From Candidatus Magasanikiibacteriota bacterium (GTDB lineage Bacteria; Patescibacteriota; Patescibacteriia; Magasanikbacterales; GWA2-37-8), in the NCBI GenBank assembly GCA_903853785.1, contig CAINUM010000086.1:1-6539 (forward strand): a stretch of DNA of 6,539 bases. The letters run 5' to 3'. The notes beneath the pieces are model-generated. The model worked only from the letters and a program-made list of their open reading frames with translations, had not been told where the DNA came from and did not search any database. Each line of letters opens with the position of its first letter. Within the stretch, counting starts at the first letter, position 1. A program made the position numbers and the translations under genes. Positions 1-5,131 of the stretch are shown here, piece after piece.

Positions 1-327
1 AAAATACCAACCGTCCAAATAAAAAGGGTGCGAATTTTTTGTCGCCACACCCCCAACAGATGCTTTTCTAAGATGGGCCAATAGAAAATTTGGGGATTCT
101 ATTTTACTTAATAAATTTAAATATCTCGAGTCAACAAAGGCATCGCTGCTATATTTTTCCATAAAATCCATTCCCTGAGTATGCCAACCAATCCCCCAAC
201 CATCTTTGTGGCCAGGCACTTCTTCACCTGGGACTATGCCGGTGTGAGCCAATTTTCTAAAACATTTCAATATTGATGAAAGCTGTTTTTGTTCAATACT
301 ACCTGCTGTTGCTAGCAATCTACACAT
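1..327 (-). CDS. Class II glutamine amidotransferase, N-terminal part (cut by window edge)
   Basis: This frame is open from an ATG at 327 to the window edge, giving 109 residues. The protein begins Met-Cys-Arg-Leu-Leu-Ala; Cys2 is the expected N-terminal nucleophile of the Ntn-hydrolase glutamine amidotransferases once Met is removed. Further family motifs are DGWGIGWH (residues 42-49), LLAHLRKAS (82-90) and NSHPF (98-102). This pattern matches the YafJ/EgtC-like class II amidotransferases, which release ammonia from glutamine for transfer to a partner substrate. The substrate cannot be told from this fragment. Family members are usually about 250 residues, so roughly the C-terminal half lies outside the window. 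No Shine-Dalgarno is seen; a good promoter lies at 363-391. The gene is divergent from the cassette at 406 onward, and nothing links the two functionally. Confidence 0.9.
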   Translation of the reverse strand, partial: MCRLLATAGSIEQKQLSSILKCFRKLAHTGIVPGEEVPGHKDGWGIGWHTQGMDFMEKYSSDAFVDSRYLNLLSKIESPNFLLAHLRKASVGGVATKNSHPFYLDGWYF

Positions 328-362
328 AGATTAGATACAAATAACTAAATATATTTAAATTC

Positions 363-391
363 ATTATAACAACGTAATTCTTTTAAATCAA
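363..391 (-). promoter_or_regulatory. Promoter of the glutamine amidotransferase gene
   Basis: On the minus strand, TTGATT (391-386) and TATAAT (368-363) are separated by 17 bp. Transcription would start near 356, leaving a short AT-rich leader of about 28 nt before the ATG at 327. Its -35 box lies 14 bp from the -35 box of the plus-strand promoter at 406, so the two divergent promoters sit nearly back to back and could share a regulator or local supercoiling. No operator repeat was recognised. Confidence 0.7.
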
Positions 392-405
392 CGACCGCCT
401 ATCAG

Positions 406-434
406 TTGACAAAATAATATATATATGACATAAT
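406..434 (+). promoter_or_regulatory. Cassette 1 promoter
   Basis: TTGACA (406-411, perfect -35) is followed after 17 bp by CATAAT (429-434, 5/6 match to the -10). Transcription should start near 440-442, exactly where sequence shared with cassette 2 (GTTATTGTGAAATA) begins. The same -35 and spacing recur at 1327-1355. This predicts strong constitutive-type transcription. Confidence 0.85.
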
Positions 435-439
435 GTAGC

Positions 440-654
440 GTTATTGTGAAATAGGCCAAAATACCTCTAAGGTGACGCGGTTTTCAAACAATAATGAGCG
501 AAAGTACTTTTACAATTTTGCGTATCTTTCAGTGCAACCTTGGCCACTAAATATTGATAATAATTTGTCTATAGTTAGTGACCGAAAGCTGATTTGTCCA
601 TACTCACATGTAGTGGGTGACAATAAGCTCAAGGTTGCATTGGAGTTCTATCAC
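440..654 (+). promoter_or_regulatory. Structured 5' leader of cassette 1
   Basis: Helices seen: GTTATTGT (440-447) with ACAATAAT (488-495); AGTGCAACCTT (531-541) with AAGGTTGCATT (631-641, including one G-T pair), closing a junction; CACTAA (545-550) with TTAGTG (575-580), extended by TAT (552-554) with ATA (571-573) and capped by the 16-nt loop TGATAATAATTTGTCT (555-570); ACTCAC (602-607) with GTGGGT (613-618), extended by TTGTC (594-598) with GACAA (619-623) across a CAT bulge. The junction-closing helix ends at 641, next to the GGAG at 642, so its folding could affect translation. The counterpart at 1361-1574 is nearly the same length. An ORF reading in frame back to a GTG at 472 crosses this leader but is probably not translated: the cassette 2 leader has a TGA in the matching frame. 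Confidence 0.75.
642..645 (+). promoter_or_regulatory. Shine-Dalgarno site of cassette 1 ORF
   Basis: GGAG lies 9 nt before the ATG at 655. It supports this start over the in-frame GTG at 472, which lies inside the leader RNA. Most other genes in the window lack such a site. Confidence 0.65.
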
Positions 655-1176
655 ATGCACAAGAACCGTACCGTATCGACCATTCCGGCCAAGGCCACTC
701 GTGCCATCGTCCTGATTCCGCACGCCGAGACGAGCGCGCCCGACGACAAGCTGCGCACCCATCCTCTGTCGGAAGTGGGCGTCTCCTTGACCAAGCGCTC
801 GAAGCACGGCCTGCAGTCCCTGATCACGACCCTGGCGCCAACTTTCGGCAAGCCTGTCGTCGTCAGCGGCCAAAAGCCTGAGAACATCATGACCGCGGTC
901 ATCTGCGGGCCCAGCAACAGCTTTGAGACGAACCCGCTGCTTGACGGGCACGTCGTGAAGCACCTGGCCAAGGTTCTGAAGAAGGACACTCGGGACCAGC
1001 CGTTGCTGCTGGCCTACGGCGCGCCCAAGTTCATCGACCAGATGCTCGTGTCCGGACGGCCCGACGTCATGGCCTGCCGCGACCCGAAAGGCGGTATCGA
1101 GGCCGTCGTCCTGTACTCCGACCGGCGCGGCCGCATCGTGGGTGCCCAGAAGCACCCGCTCCTGACCGCCGTCTAG
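655..1176 (+). CDS. Degenerate histidine phosphatase-like protein (probable pseudo-enzyme), cassette 1
   Basis: The product is 173 residues, starting at the ATG preceded by GGAG. RAIVLIPHAET (16-26) sits where histidine phosphatases have the RHGE motif: His23 and Glu25 remain but the Arg is Pro22. PLSEVG (37-42) matches the usual 'PLT-x-x-G' segment. GQKPENIMTA (72-81) matches the S-P-L-x-R-A-x-x-T-A segment, with Glu76 in place of the Arg. LLLAYG (117-122) matches the second-His segment, with Tyr121 in place of His. Catalysis of phospho-transfer therefore looks unlikely. No signal peptide or membrane segment is visible. Composition is very GC-rich with G/C-ending codons, unlike all minus-strand neighbours. 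Its closest visible relative is the next ORF, at 1575, which aligns over its whole length. Role unknown; ligand binding or binding to its own RNA is possible but speculative. Confidence 0.7.
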   Translation: MHKNRTVSTIPAKATRAIVLIPHAETSAPDDKLRTHPLSEVGVSLTKRSKHGLQSLITTLAPTFGKPVVVSGQKPENIMTAVICGPSNSFETNPLLDGHVVKHLAKVLKKDTRDQPLLLAYGAPKFIDQMLVSGRPDVMACRDPKGGIEAVVLYSDRRGRIVGAQKHPLLTAV

Positions 1177-1278
1177 CACGGCAGAAGGATACGCAAAGTA
1201 CATTCGCTCTTGGGGGTTGGTTTCGCGACCGGCCCCCATGAGTGTCGAATATTTTTATAATCAAGAATATTGGACACT
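1177..1278 (+). promoter_or_regulatory. Structured 3' tail of cassette 1
   Basis: After the stop comes CACG, shared with cassette 2 to make TAGCACG. Next is the 3' strand of the long-range helix (1188-1209). A GC-rich hairpin follows, TGGGGG (1211-1216) with CCCCCA (1233-1238), continued by TT/GG wobble pairs and GGT (1219-1221) with ACC (1228-1230). An AT-rich hairpin then pairs AGTGTC (1241-1246) with GACACT (1273-1278) and AATATT (1248-1253) with AATATT (1266-1271), with a G-G mismatch between. The cassette 2 tail has the same order and shape with different paired bases. Confidence 0.75.
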
Positions 1279-1309
1279 AAAAACAACCTATCTATCTAGG
1301 TTGTTTTTT
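1279..1309 (+). terminator. Intrinsic terminator of cassette 1
   Basis: AAAAACAACCTA (1279-1290) pairs with TAGGTTGTTTTT (1297-1308) around the loop TCTATC, giving a hairpin followed by a T run. The same stem sequence recurs at 2166-2196. The cassette 2 promoter begins only 17 bp further on. Confidence 0.9.
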
Positions 1310-1326
1310 ATTTTCCGTTTATTGAG

Positions 1327-1355
1327 TTGACAAAAGTAAAAAAATTTGTAATAAT
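1327..1355 (+). promoter_or_regulatory. Cassette 2 promoter
   Basis: TTGACA (1327-1332), a 17-bp spacer and AATAAT (1350-1355). Apart from the first base of the -10 box the elements and spacing match the cassette 1 promoter, while the spacer sequence differs. Start predicted near 1361, where the shared GTTATTGTGAAATA begins. Confidence 0.8.
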
Positions 1356-1360
1356 GTACC

Positions 1361-1574
1361 GTTATTGTGAAATAAACAGATACGCTGCAAAGTTGTATCT
1401 ATTTTAAAACAATAATGAGCGAATGTACTTTTAAAATAAAAACGTGCTAAAAACACTTTAGGTTGCTAAATGTTGATAATAATTTGTCTGCAATTAGCAA
1501 CTTAAAGATGTTTTGTCCATACTCACACGTAGTGAGTGACGAAGCGGATTGAAGTTGTATGACAGGAGATTCTC
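1361..1574 (+). promoter_or_regulatory. Structured 5' leader of cassette 2
   Basis: Helices match those of the first leader: GTTATTGT (1361-1368) with ACAATAAT (1409-1416); an inner stem AGATAC (1378-1383) with GTATCT (1395-1400), clearer than in cassette 1; ACACTTTA (1453-1460) with TGAAGTTGT (1550-1558, one bulge), closing the junction; GTTGCTAA (1462-1469) with TTAGCAAC (1494-1501), then TGT (1471-1473) with GCA (1490-1492) and the same 16-nt loop (1474-1489); ACTCAC (1521-1526) with GTGAGT (1532-1537). An in-frame TGA at 1560-1562 shows that the leader is not part of the ORF. Confidence 0.75.
1564..1569 (+). promoter_or_regulatory. Shine-Dalgarno site of cassette 2 ORF
   Basis: AGGAGA lies 5 nt before the ATG at 1575, just after the junction-closing helix of the leader. 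It fixes the start together with the in-frame TGA at 1560. Confidence 0.8.
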
Positions 1575-2072
1575 ATGCACATTCCCAGCAATGCAGTGCG
1601 GTGTTTGGTTTTCATCCCGAATGGCGAGCCGATGGTCGGTGGCACCCAGCCGCTGTCCAAGAAGTCCGAGAAGCAGATCAAGCGCACGGCTCCGGCCATC
1701 GTCGGAGAGGTCAAGGAGCTGACCAGTGTGTTCGGCCACCCCTCGGTGATCTGCAGCCAAGACCCGGCCGCGATCACGACGGCAGGGCTTACCGGCGTCT
1801 ATCACAAGTTCTCGACCTCGCAGGTTCTCAACAACGGCGCGAGCCACAATCAGAACCGGGCCAAGGCCCGCGAGCTGATTTTCTCCACCACCAAGGACAA
1901 GAACCTCACGGTGGTGTACGCCGACCCCAAGATCCTCAACAAGGCCTTTGGCTGCCGCAACAGCGTCAGCAAGATCCCGGTGAAGATGGGAACCATTGCG
2001 GTCTTGTTCCTGAACGGCAAGGACAAGATCGTTGGCTCGGTGAAGATGGACACCTTGCCGGTCGCCGCGTAG
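1575..2072 (+). CDS. Degenerate histidine phosphatase-like protein (probable pseudo-enzyme), cassette 2
   Basis: The product is 165 residues, with a strong ribosome binding site and an in-frame stop just upstream. It aligns end to end with the 655-1176 product: RCLVFIPNGEP (9-19) against RAIVLIPHAET, PLSKKS (26-31) against PLSEVG, SQDPAAITTA (61-70) against GQKPENIMTA, LTVVYADPKIL (111-121) against LLLAYGAPKFI, and KIVGSVK (151-157) against RIVGAQK. Against the histidine phosphatase pattern it has Pro15-Asn16 for Arg-His, Ala65 for the second Arg and Tyr115 for the second His, so even the phosphate-accepting His is gone. It is GC-rich like its partner and has no visible signal peptide. Overlapping long ORFs in other frames are shadows of GC-rich coding. 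Function unknown; co-occurrence suggests the pair act together, perhaps as a heterodimer, which is inference. Confidence 0.7.
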   Translation: MHIPSNAVRCLVFIPNGEPMVGGTQPLSKKSEKQIKRTAPAIVGEVKELTSVFGHPSVICSQDPAAITTAGLTGVYHKFSTSQVLNNGASHNQNRAKARELIFSTTKDKNLTVVYADPKILNKAFGCRNSVSKIPVKMGTIAVLFLNGKDKIVGSVKMDTLPVAA

Positions 2073-2165
2073 CACGCGCGCGAGTCAAGTACAGACGCTC
2101 TCGAGGGGAAGGTTCGCCGACCCCTCTTGAGTACTTAATATTTTTTATCAAGAATATTGAGTACT
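2073..2165 (+). promoter_or_regulatory. Structured 3' tail of cassette 2
   Basis: After the stop (TAGCACG, as in cassette 1) comes the 3' strand of the long-range helix (2087-2100). Next is the hairpin GAGGGG (2103-2108) with CCCCTC (2121-2126), topped by GG-TTCG-CC (2111-2118), a UUCG tetraloop. An AT-rich hairpin follows, AGTACT (2130-2135) with AGTACT (2160-2165) and AATATT (2137-2142) with AATATT (2153-2158), with a T-G pair between. Compared with cassette 1 the outer stem changes from AGTGTC/GACACT to AGTACT/AGTACT, keeping pairing. Confidence 0.75.
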
Positions 2166-2196
2166 AAAAACAACCTATTTTATAGGTTGTTTTTTA
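2166..2196 (+). terminator. Terminator of cassette 2, also usable from the minus strand
   Basis: AAAAACAACCTAT (2166-2178) pairs with ATAGGTTGTTTTT (2182-2194), leaving a T run on the plus strand and, because the 5' arm starts with five As, also on the minus strand. It lies 7 bp beyond the stop codon of the minus-strand ATPase gene (2204), so it probably ends both converging transcripts. Confidence 0.9.
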
Positions 2197-2203
2197 TTTA
2201 TCA

Positions 2204-4144
2204 CTATTCGTCAATTTTACTTACCTTACCAACCTGCATTACTGTTGGTTTTGAAATGTCTGGTTGTTTAACTGTTGGAGTCGACGGCTGAGGTTCTTGT
2301 TTTGCCGATTCTACAGCAGGTGCAATTACCGTTTGAACAATCTGAGGTACAGCTGTTGGCGAACTAATAACTGGCGCAGTAGCAGGAACCTTAGCAGACT
2401 GCAACACACTCAGAGAAATTCCTTTTTGCGACGGGTCCCCTAGTGTCACCTGATTACCAGCCACAAAATTCTGCGATCCTTTATTTTTTTGTTTACGTCG
2501 GCGTTTTTTTGCCGACTTTGAAAGTACCGGAGCAGAACTACTCACAGGTTGAACTATTGTCGGTTGTGTTGTTTGTTTAAAATTATTTGCAACTATCGGT
2601 TCTATCTTTTTTGGAGCGACCACCACAGGAATTTCCGGTTTGATTGTTTGCACCACTACAGATTTTACTTCCACTTGAGCAGCAGGCGGCGTTAACACTA
2701 CAATCGGTGTTGGAGTTTTTACTACTACTGGCTCTGTCTCAACTTTTTTTGGAACATCTGTAAACATCGCTTCATCTTCATCCACCTCTAACTCAGACGC
2801 TTCATCTCCAGGAATAATAACCATTCCACTCCAACGAGCGATTTTATCTTCGATCTTATCACGACTTTGAGCATAGCGCTCACGAGAAACTTTTATTACT
2901 TTTTCCAAACTACCGGTTGCAATAGCGATTGGTGACAATGTCAGGGCGCTAAACGGTCTACTAGCCACACCATCAATCATCAATTTCAAATAAACATGGA
3001 ACTTTGGTAAGTTTATCAGATCTTCTTCAACAAAAGTAGGAATAAATTCTTTGGCTAAAATTTCGGCATCGGTCGAACCAACTCTAAAAGTAATAATACT
3101 TCCAACGTTACCAAGTACCGCAGCCAACACCTCTTCTTCGAGCTGTTCCATATACTGATGGGCCATTACCAAATCCAAACGATACTTACGGGCCTCAGAC
3201 AAAATATTAGCAAAAGATTCTGTCGCAAAATTTTGAAACTCATCAACGTATAAAAAGAAATCCGGGCGTTTTGCCTCTGGCGTATCTACGCGCTCCATGG
3301 CTGAAAGCTGAATTTTGGTAATCAACATACCTCCCAATAATCTGGAATTGTCTTCGCCGATTCTACCTTTACTCAAATTCATGATGAAAATCTTTTTTTC
3401 ATCCATGATTTCACGAATATTGATTCTAGATTTTACCTGAGCCACGATGTTGCGAATAACTGACGCTGATAAAAATTGACCGATTTTATTTTGGATAGGA
3501 GCGACTGCTTCCTGTTTGTATTTATCATTATAGGCCGCAAATTCAGTTTGCCAAAAAGCTTTGATTACTGGATCCTTAGTATTATTTACAACACGACGAC
3601 GATATTCAGCATCGGCGAGCAATCTGTTGATGCCGAGCAAAGTCGTACCAGGAAAATCCAAAAGAGCCAAGATTGTATTGTTCAAAATATATTCCATACG
3701 AGAACTCCATACATCTGGCCAGATCTTTTTGAATACCCCCATCAAACCAGAAGCTACCAAATGTTTTTGTTCTGGACGAATAGTTTCTAAAATATTAAAC
3801 CCGATTGGATAATCCAAATCAGCCGGATTGAAATACACCACATCATTGATACGATTGGCAGGGATATAATCCAAAATCTTTTCAGCTGTATCCCCGTGCG
3901 GATCTACATAACCCAAACCATGACCAGCATAAATATCGTTGAGCACCATATTTTCGAGCAAAGTAGTTTTGCCCATACCAGTCTTTCCGACGATATACAT
4001 ATGGCGGCGGCGATCATCTAGTTTGATACCAAACTTGCGATTTTGATTACGATAATTAGCCATACCAAAATAATTGACTTCGGGATTGCCAACCATAACT
4101 GGTTTGGATTGTTCTTCGCCTAACGCGTCTAAGTGATTTTCCAT
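2204..4144 (-). CDS. VirD4/TraG-like P-loop ATPase with low-complexity C-terminal tail
   Basis: The product is 646 residues. Walker A is GKTGMGKTT (53-61), followed by YVDPHGD (79-85). Walker B is FFLYVDEF (296-303), followed by MAHQY (327-331) and TFRVGSTDA (352-360). This is the pattern of the VirD4/TraG/HerA-type DNA-translocating ATPases that appear as 'type IV secretion/TraM-recognition' proteins in CPR genomes. There is no N-terminal membrane segment, unlike classical VirD4, so the protein is probably cytosolic or recruited by a partner. From about residue 450 the chain becomes an acidic patch and then a long Pro/Val/Thr/Lys-rich tail with a basic cluster KKRRRKQKNK (546-555), which could contact nucleic acid or wall polymers. 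The likely role is a motor for DNA or protein transfer, or for pilus/competence machinery. Its neighbour is a lytic transglycosylase, which fits an envelope-spanning system. It appears to have its own leaderless promoter. Confidence 0.85.
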   Translation of the reverse strand: MENHLDALGEEQSKPVMVGNPEVNYFGMANYRNQNRKFGIKLDDRRRHMYIVGKTGMGKTTLLENMVLNDIYAGHGLGYVDPHGDTAEKILDYIPANRINDVVYFNPADLDYPIGFNILETIRPEQKHLVASGLMGVFKKIWPDVWSSRMEYILNNTILALLDFPGTTLLGINRLLADAEYRRRVVNNTKDPVIKAFWQTEFAAYNDKYKQEAVAPIQNKIGQFLSASVIRNIVAQVKSRINIREIMDEKKIFIMNLSKGRIGEDNSRLLGGMLITKIQLSAMERVDTPEAKRPDFFLYVDEFQNFATESFANILSEARKYRLDLVMAHQYMEQLEEEVLAAVLGNVGSIITFRVGSTDAEILAKEFIPTFVEEDLINLPKFHVYLKLMIDGVASRPFSALTLSPIAIATGSLEKVIKVSRERYAQSRDKIEDKIARWSGMVIIPGDEASELEVDEDEAMFTDVPKKVETEPVVVKTPTPIVVLTPPAAQVEVKSVVVQTIKPEIPVVVAPKKIEPIVANNFKQTTQPTIVQPVSSSAPVLSKSAKKRRRKQKNKGSQNFVAGNQVTLGDPSQKGISLSVLQSAKVPATAPVISSPTAVPQIVQTVIAPAVESAKQEPQPSTPTVKQPDISKPTVMQVGKVSKIDE

Positions 4145-4150
4145 GAAAAT

Positions 4151-4179
4151 ATTATACCATTTTTATAATTACCTGTCAT
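4151..4179 (-). promoter_or_regulatory. Leaderless promoter of the VirD4-like ATPase gene
   Basis: On the minus strand ATGACA (4179-4174), a 17-bp spacer and TATAAT (4156-4151) with a TGG extension make a good extended -10 promoter. Only 6 nt separate the -10 box from the ATG at 4144, so the start site should fall at or next to the A of the start codon. The -35 box overlaps the last base of the upstream gene's stop codon. Confidence 0.75.
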
Positions 4180-5129
4180 TATTTATGTTTACTTTTTTCT
4201 TTGTGTTTGATTTTTATCGGATGTGTATCTGAATCATCAATATATTTATATGCTAAATCAGTGATCGCGACTGTATCAAAAGCATATTTGAAAAATATTC
4301 GATCTAACACATATAAGTGTTCTATCTTTAGATCGCCTTTAGCCAGCAATTTTAAATACATATCCTTTCCATCAACGTCAAAATCATCCAAACGTTTATT
4401 CAAAGTCAATTCCGGAAATAAACTATGTAATTTTCTACAAAGACCAGCCTTGCCATGGGAGTATGCTGTTAAAGCCAACGGCCAATTTTCAAAATCTTCA
4501 TTATATTCAGCCAAAAACCCTAAACCTCCCTTAATGTTTTTTTCTAACACATACCGTTCATCAATATTTTTTTCTTCATCTACTACCAATCCCATTTTTC
4601 GAGCGGCTGGAACTCTCATTTGGTACACACCTGCTGCTGTAACCTCTTGTGATGAATCGTCTTTAGAAGCTACAGAAATTGAAGCTTTGTTATCAAAACC
4701 AGACTCTAACGCTGCTACAGAATATGCTGTATCCAAAGGTACACCACTTTCTTCTGAATATTTTTCTATTAATCTTTTTACTTTTAAGCGATAGTTTTTA
4801 TCTCGATATATTCTTTTAAAATATTTAATTTCACCGTTTTCTACTCCACCCATTCGAACACGATAAAGTTCTTCTCTCGCGGTTTTTAAAATTTCATCGT
4901 ATGGATTAATTTTTTTTATATCTGGAGATGTATTTTGTTCGGGCATTCTATTTGCAGTCATCATTGTATCTCCAACAACTTGATCGGTGGATGGACAATC
5001 TTGTTCGCAGGCTTGCGCACCTAAACCCAAACTTAAAGTCGTTAAAATAGGCAATGTTTTTTTACCTATCTCTTTTCGTATTTTTCCAAACATTCCCTCG
5101 CCATGATAACCACCTTCACTAAAACTCAT
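4179..5129 (-). CDS. Lytic transglycosylase (SLT domain), probably exported
   Basis: The product is 316 residues. AALESGF (139-145) carries the expected catalytic Glu142. AAGVYQM (165-171) and LTAYSHGKAGL (220-230) match the conserved GxxQ and AYN/S-G segments of the SLT/MltD-type fold, which cleaves peptidoglycan glycan strands to give 1,6-anhydro-muramyl ends. An N-terminal hydrophobic stretch (about 26-40) ends in Ala-Gln-Ala-Cys41, a weak lipobox. Met13 would give a more typical signal peptide, with a basic n-region, than Met1; however, Met1 lies 2 nt after the stop of the NUDIX gene, which fits coupled translation. The C-terminus is strongly basic (KIKHKEKSKHK). Sitting next to the VirD4-like ATPase, it may open the cell wall for a secretion or pilus apparatus; general wall turnover is the alternative. 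Confidence 0.85.
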   Translation of the reverse strand: MSFSEGGYHGEGMFGKIRKEIGKKTLPILTTLSLGLGAQACEQDCPSTDQVVGDTMMTANRMPEQNTSPDIKKINPYDEILKTAREELYRVRMGGVENGEIKYFKRIYRDKNYRLKVKRLIEKYSEESGVPLDTAYSVAALESGFDNKASISVASKDDSSQEVTAAGVYQMRVPAARKMGLVVDEEKNIDERYVLEKNIKGGLGFLAEYNEDFENWPLALTAYSHGKAGLCRKLHSLFPELTLNKRLDDFDVDGKDMYLKLLAKGDLKIEHLYVLDRIFFKYAFDTVAITDLAYKYIDDSDTHPIKIKHKEKSKHK

Positions 5130-5131
5130 AT

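Larger units (their letters stand above)
440..1309 (+). other. Cassette 1: structured RNA shell enclosing a GC-rich ORF
   Basis: This is the predicted transcript of about 870 nt. In order it holds a 5' hairpin, the 5' strand of a long-range helix (496-526), a three-way junction ending at the ribosome binding site, the ORF (655-1176), the 3' strand of the long-range helix (1188-1209), two hairpins and the terminator. The long-range pairs are GCGTATC (520-526) with GATACGC (1188-1194), GTACTTT (504-510) with AAAGTAC (1195-1201), and GAGCGAA (496-502) with TTCGCTC (1203-1209). That is 21 pairs with one A-A mismatch (503/1202) and a 9-nt bulge on the 5' side. A second unit of the same design follows at 1361-2196. 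The fold is inferred by eye from complementarity and from comparing the two copies. Confidence 0.7.
1361..2196 (+). other. Cassette 2: structured RNA shell enclosing a GC-rich ORF
   Basis: This is the predicted transcript of about 836 nt with the same layout as cassette 1. The long-range helix pairs GAGCG (1417-1421) with CGCTC (2096-2100) and TGTACTT (1424-1430) with AAGTACA (2087-2093), separated by an AA/GA internal loop. CGTGCTA (1443-1449) is also an exact complement of TAGCACG (2070-2076), which spans the stop codon. Neighbouring GCGCG repeats offer alternative registers, so this second segment is less certain. The shell is conserved with cassette 1 while the coding part has diverged far more. 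Confidence 0.65.

Noticed and set aside
472..654. N-terminal extension of the cassette 1 ORF from a GTG at 472
   Set aside because: It overlaps a leader whose helices are conserved in cassette 2, and the matching leader frame there holds a TGA at 1560. GGAG before 655 gives a better start.
604..1239. Long minus-strand ORF opposite the cassette 1 gene
   Set aside because: Expected shadow of GC-rich coding. The protein has no recognisable motifs, and the plus-strand frame shows homology to the second cassette product.
440..1309. Group II intron with an internal ORF
   Set aside because: There is no GUGYG-like 5' end, no domain V, no reverse transcriptase or maturase, and each unit has its own promoter and terminator.
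1494..2167. Other long ORFs overlapping the cassette 2 gene on both strands (for example 1494-2075 minus and 1559-2167 plus)
   Set aside because: Low-complexity, Arg/Gly/Gln-rich translations typical of wrong frames in GC-rich DNA. They lack the ribosome binding site and the paralogue alignment.
440..2196. tmRNA, or integron-type gene cassettes with attC sites
   Set aside because: No tRNA-like acceptor end or short tag frame for tmRNA. No integrase, and the hairpins lack attC-type core sites; the repeats are transcription-unit parts on both sides of each ORF.
3476..3812. Plus-strand ORFs inside the ATPase gene (and 4201-4794 inside the transglycosylase gene)
   Set aside because: They are antisense shadows of well-supported genes and have no recognisable motifs.
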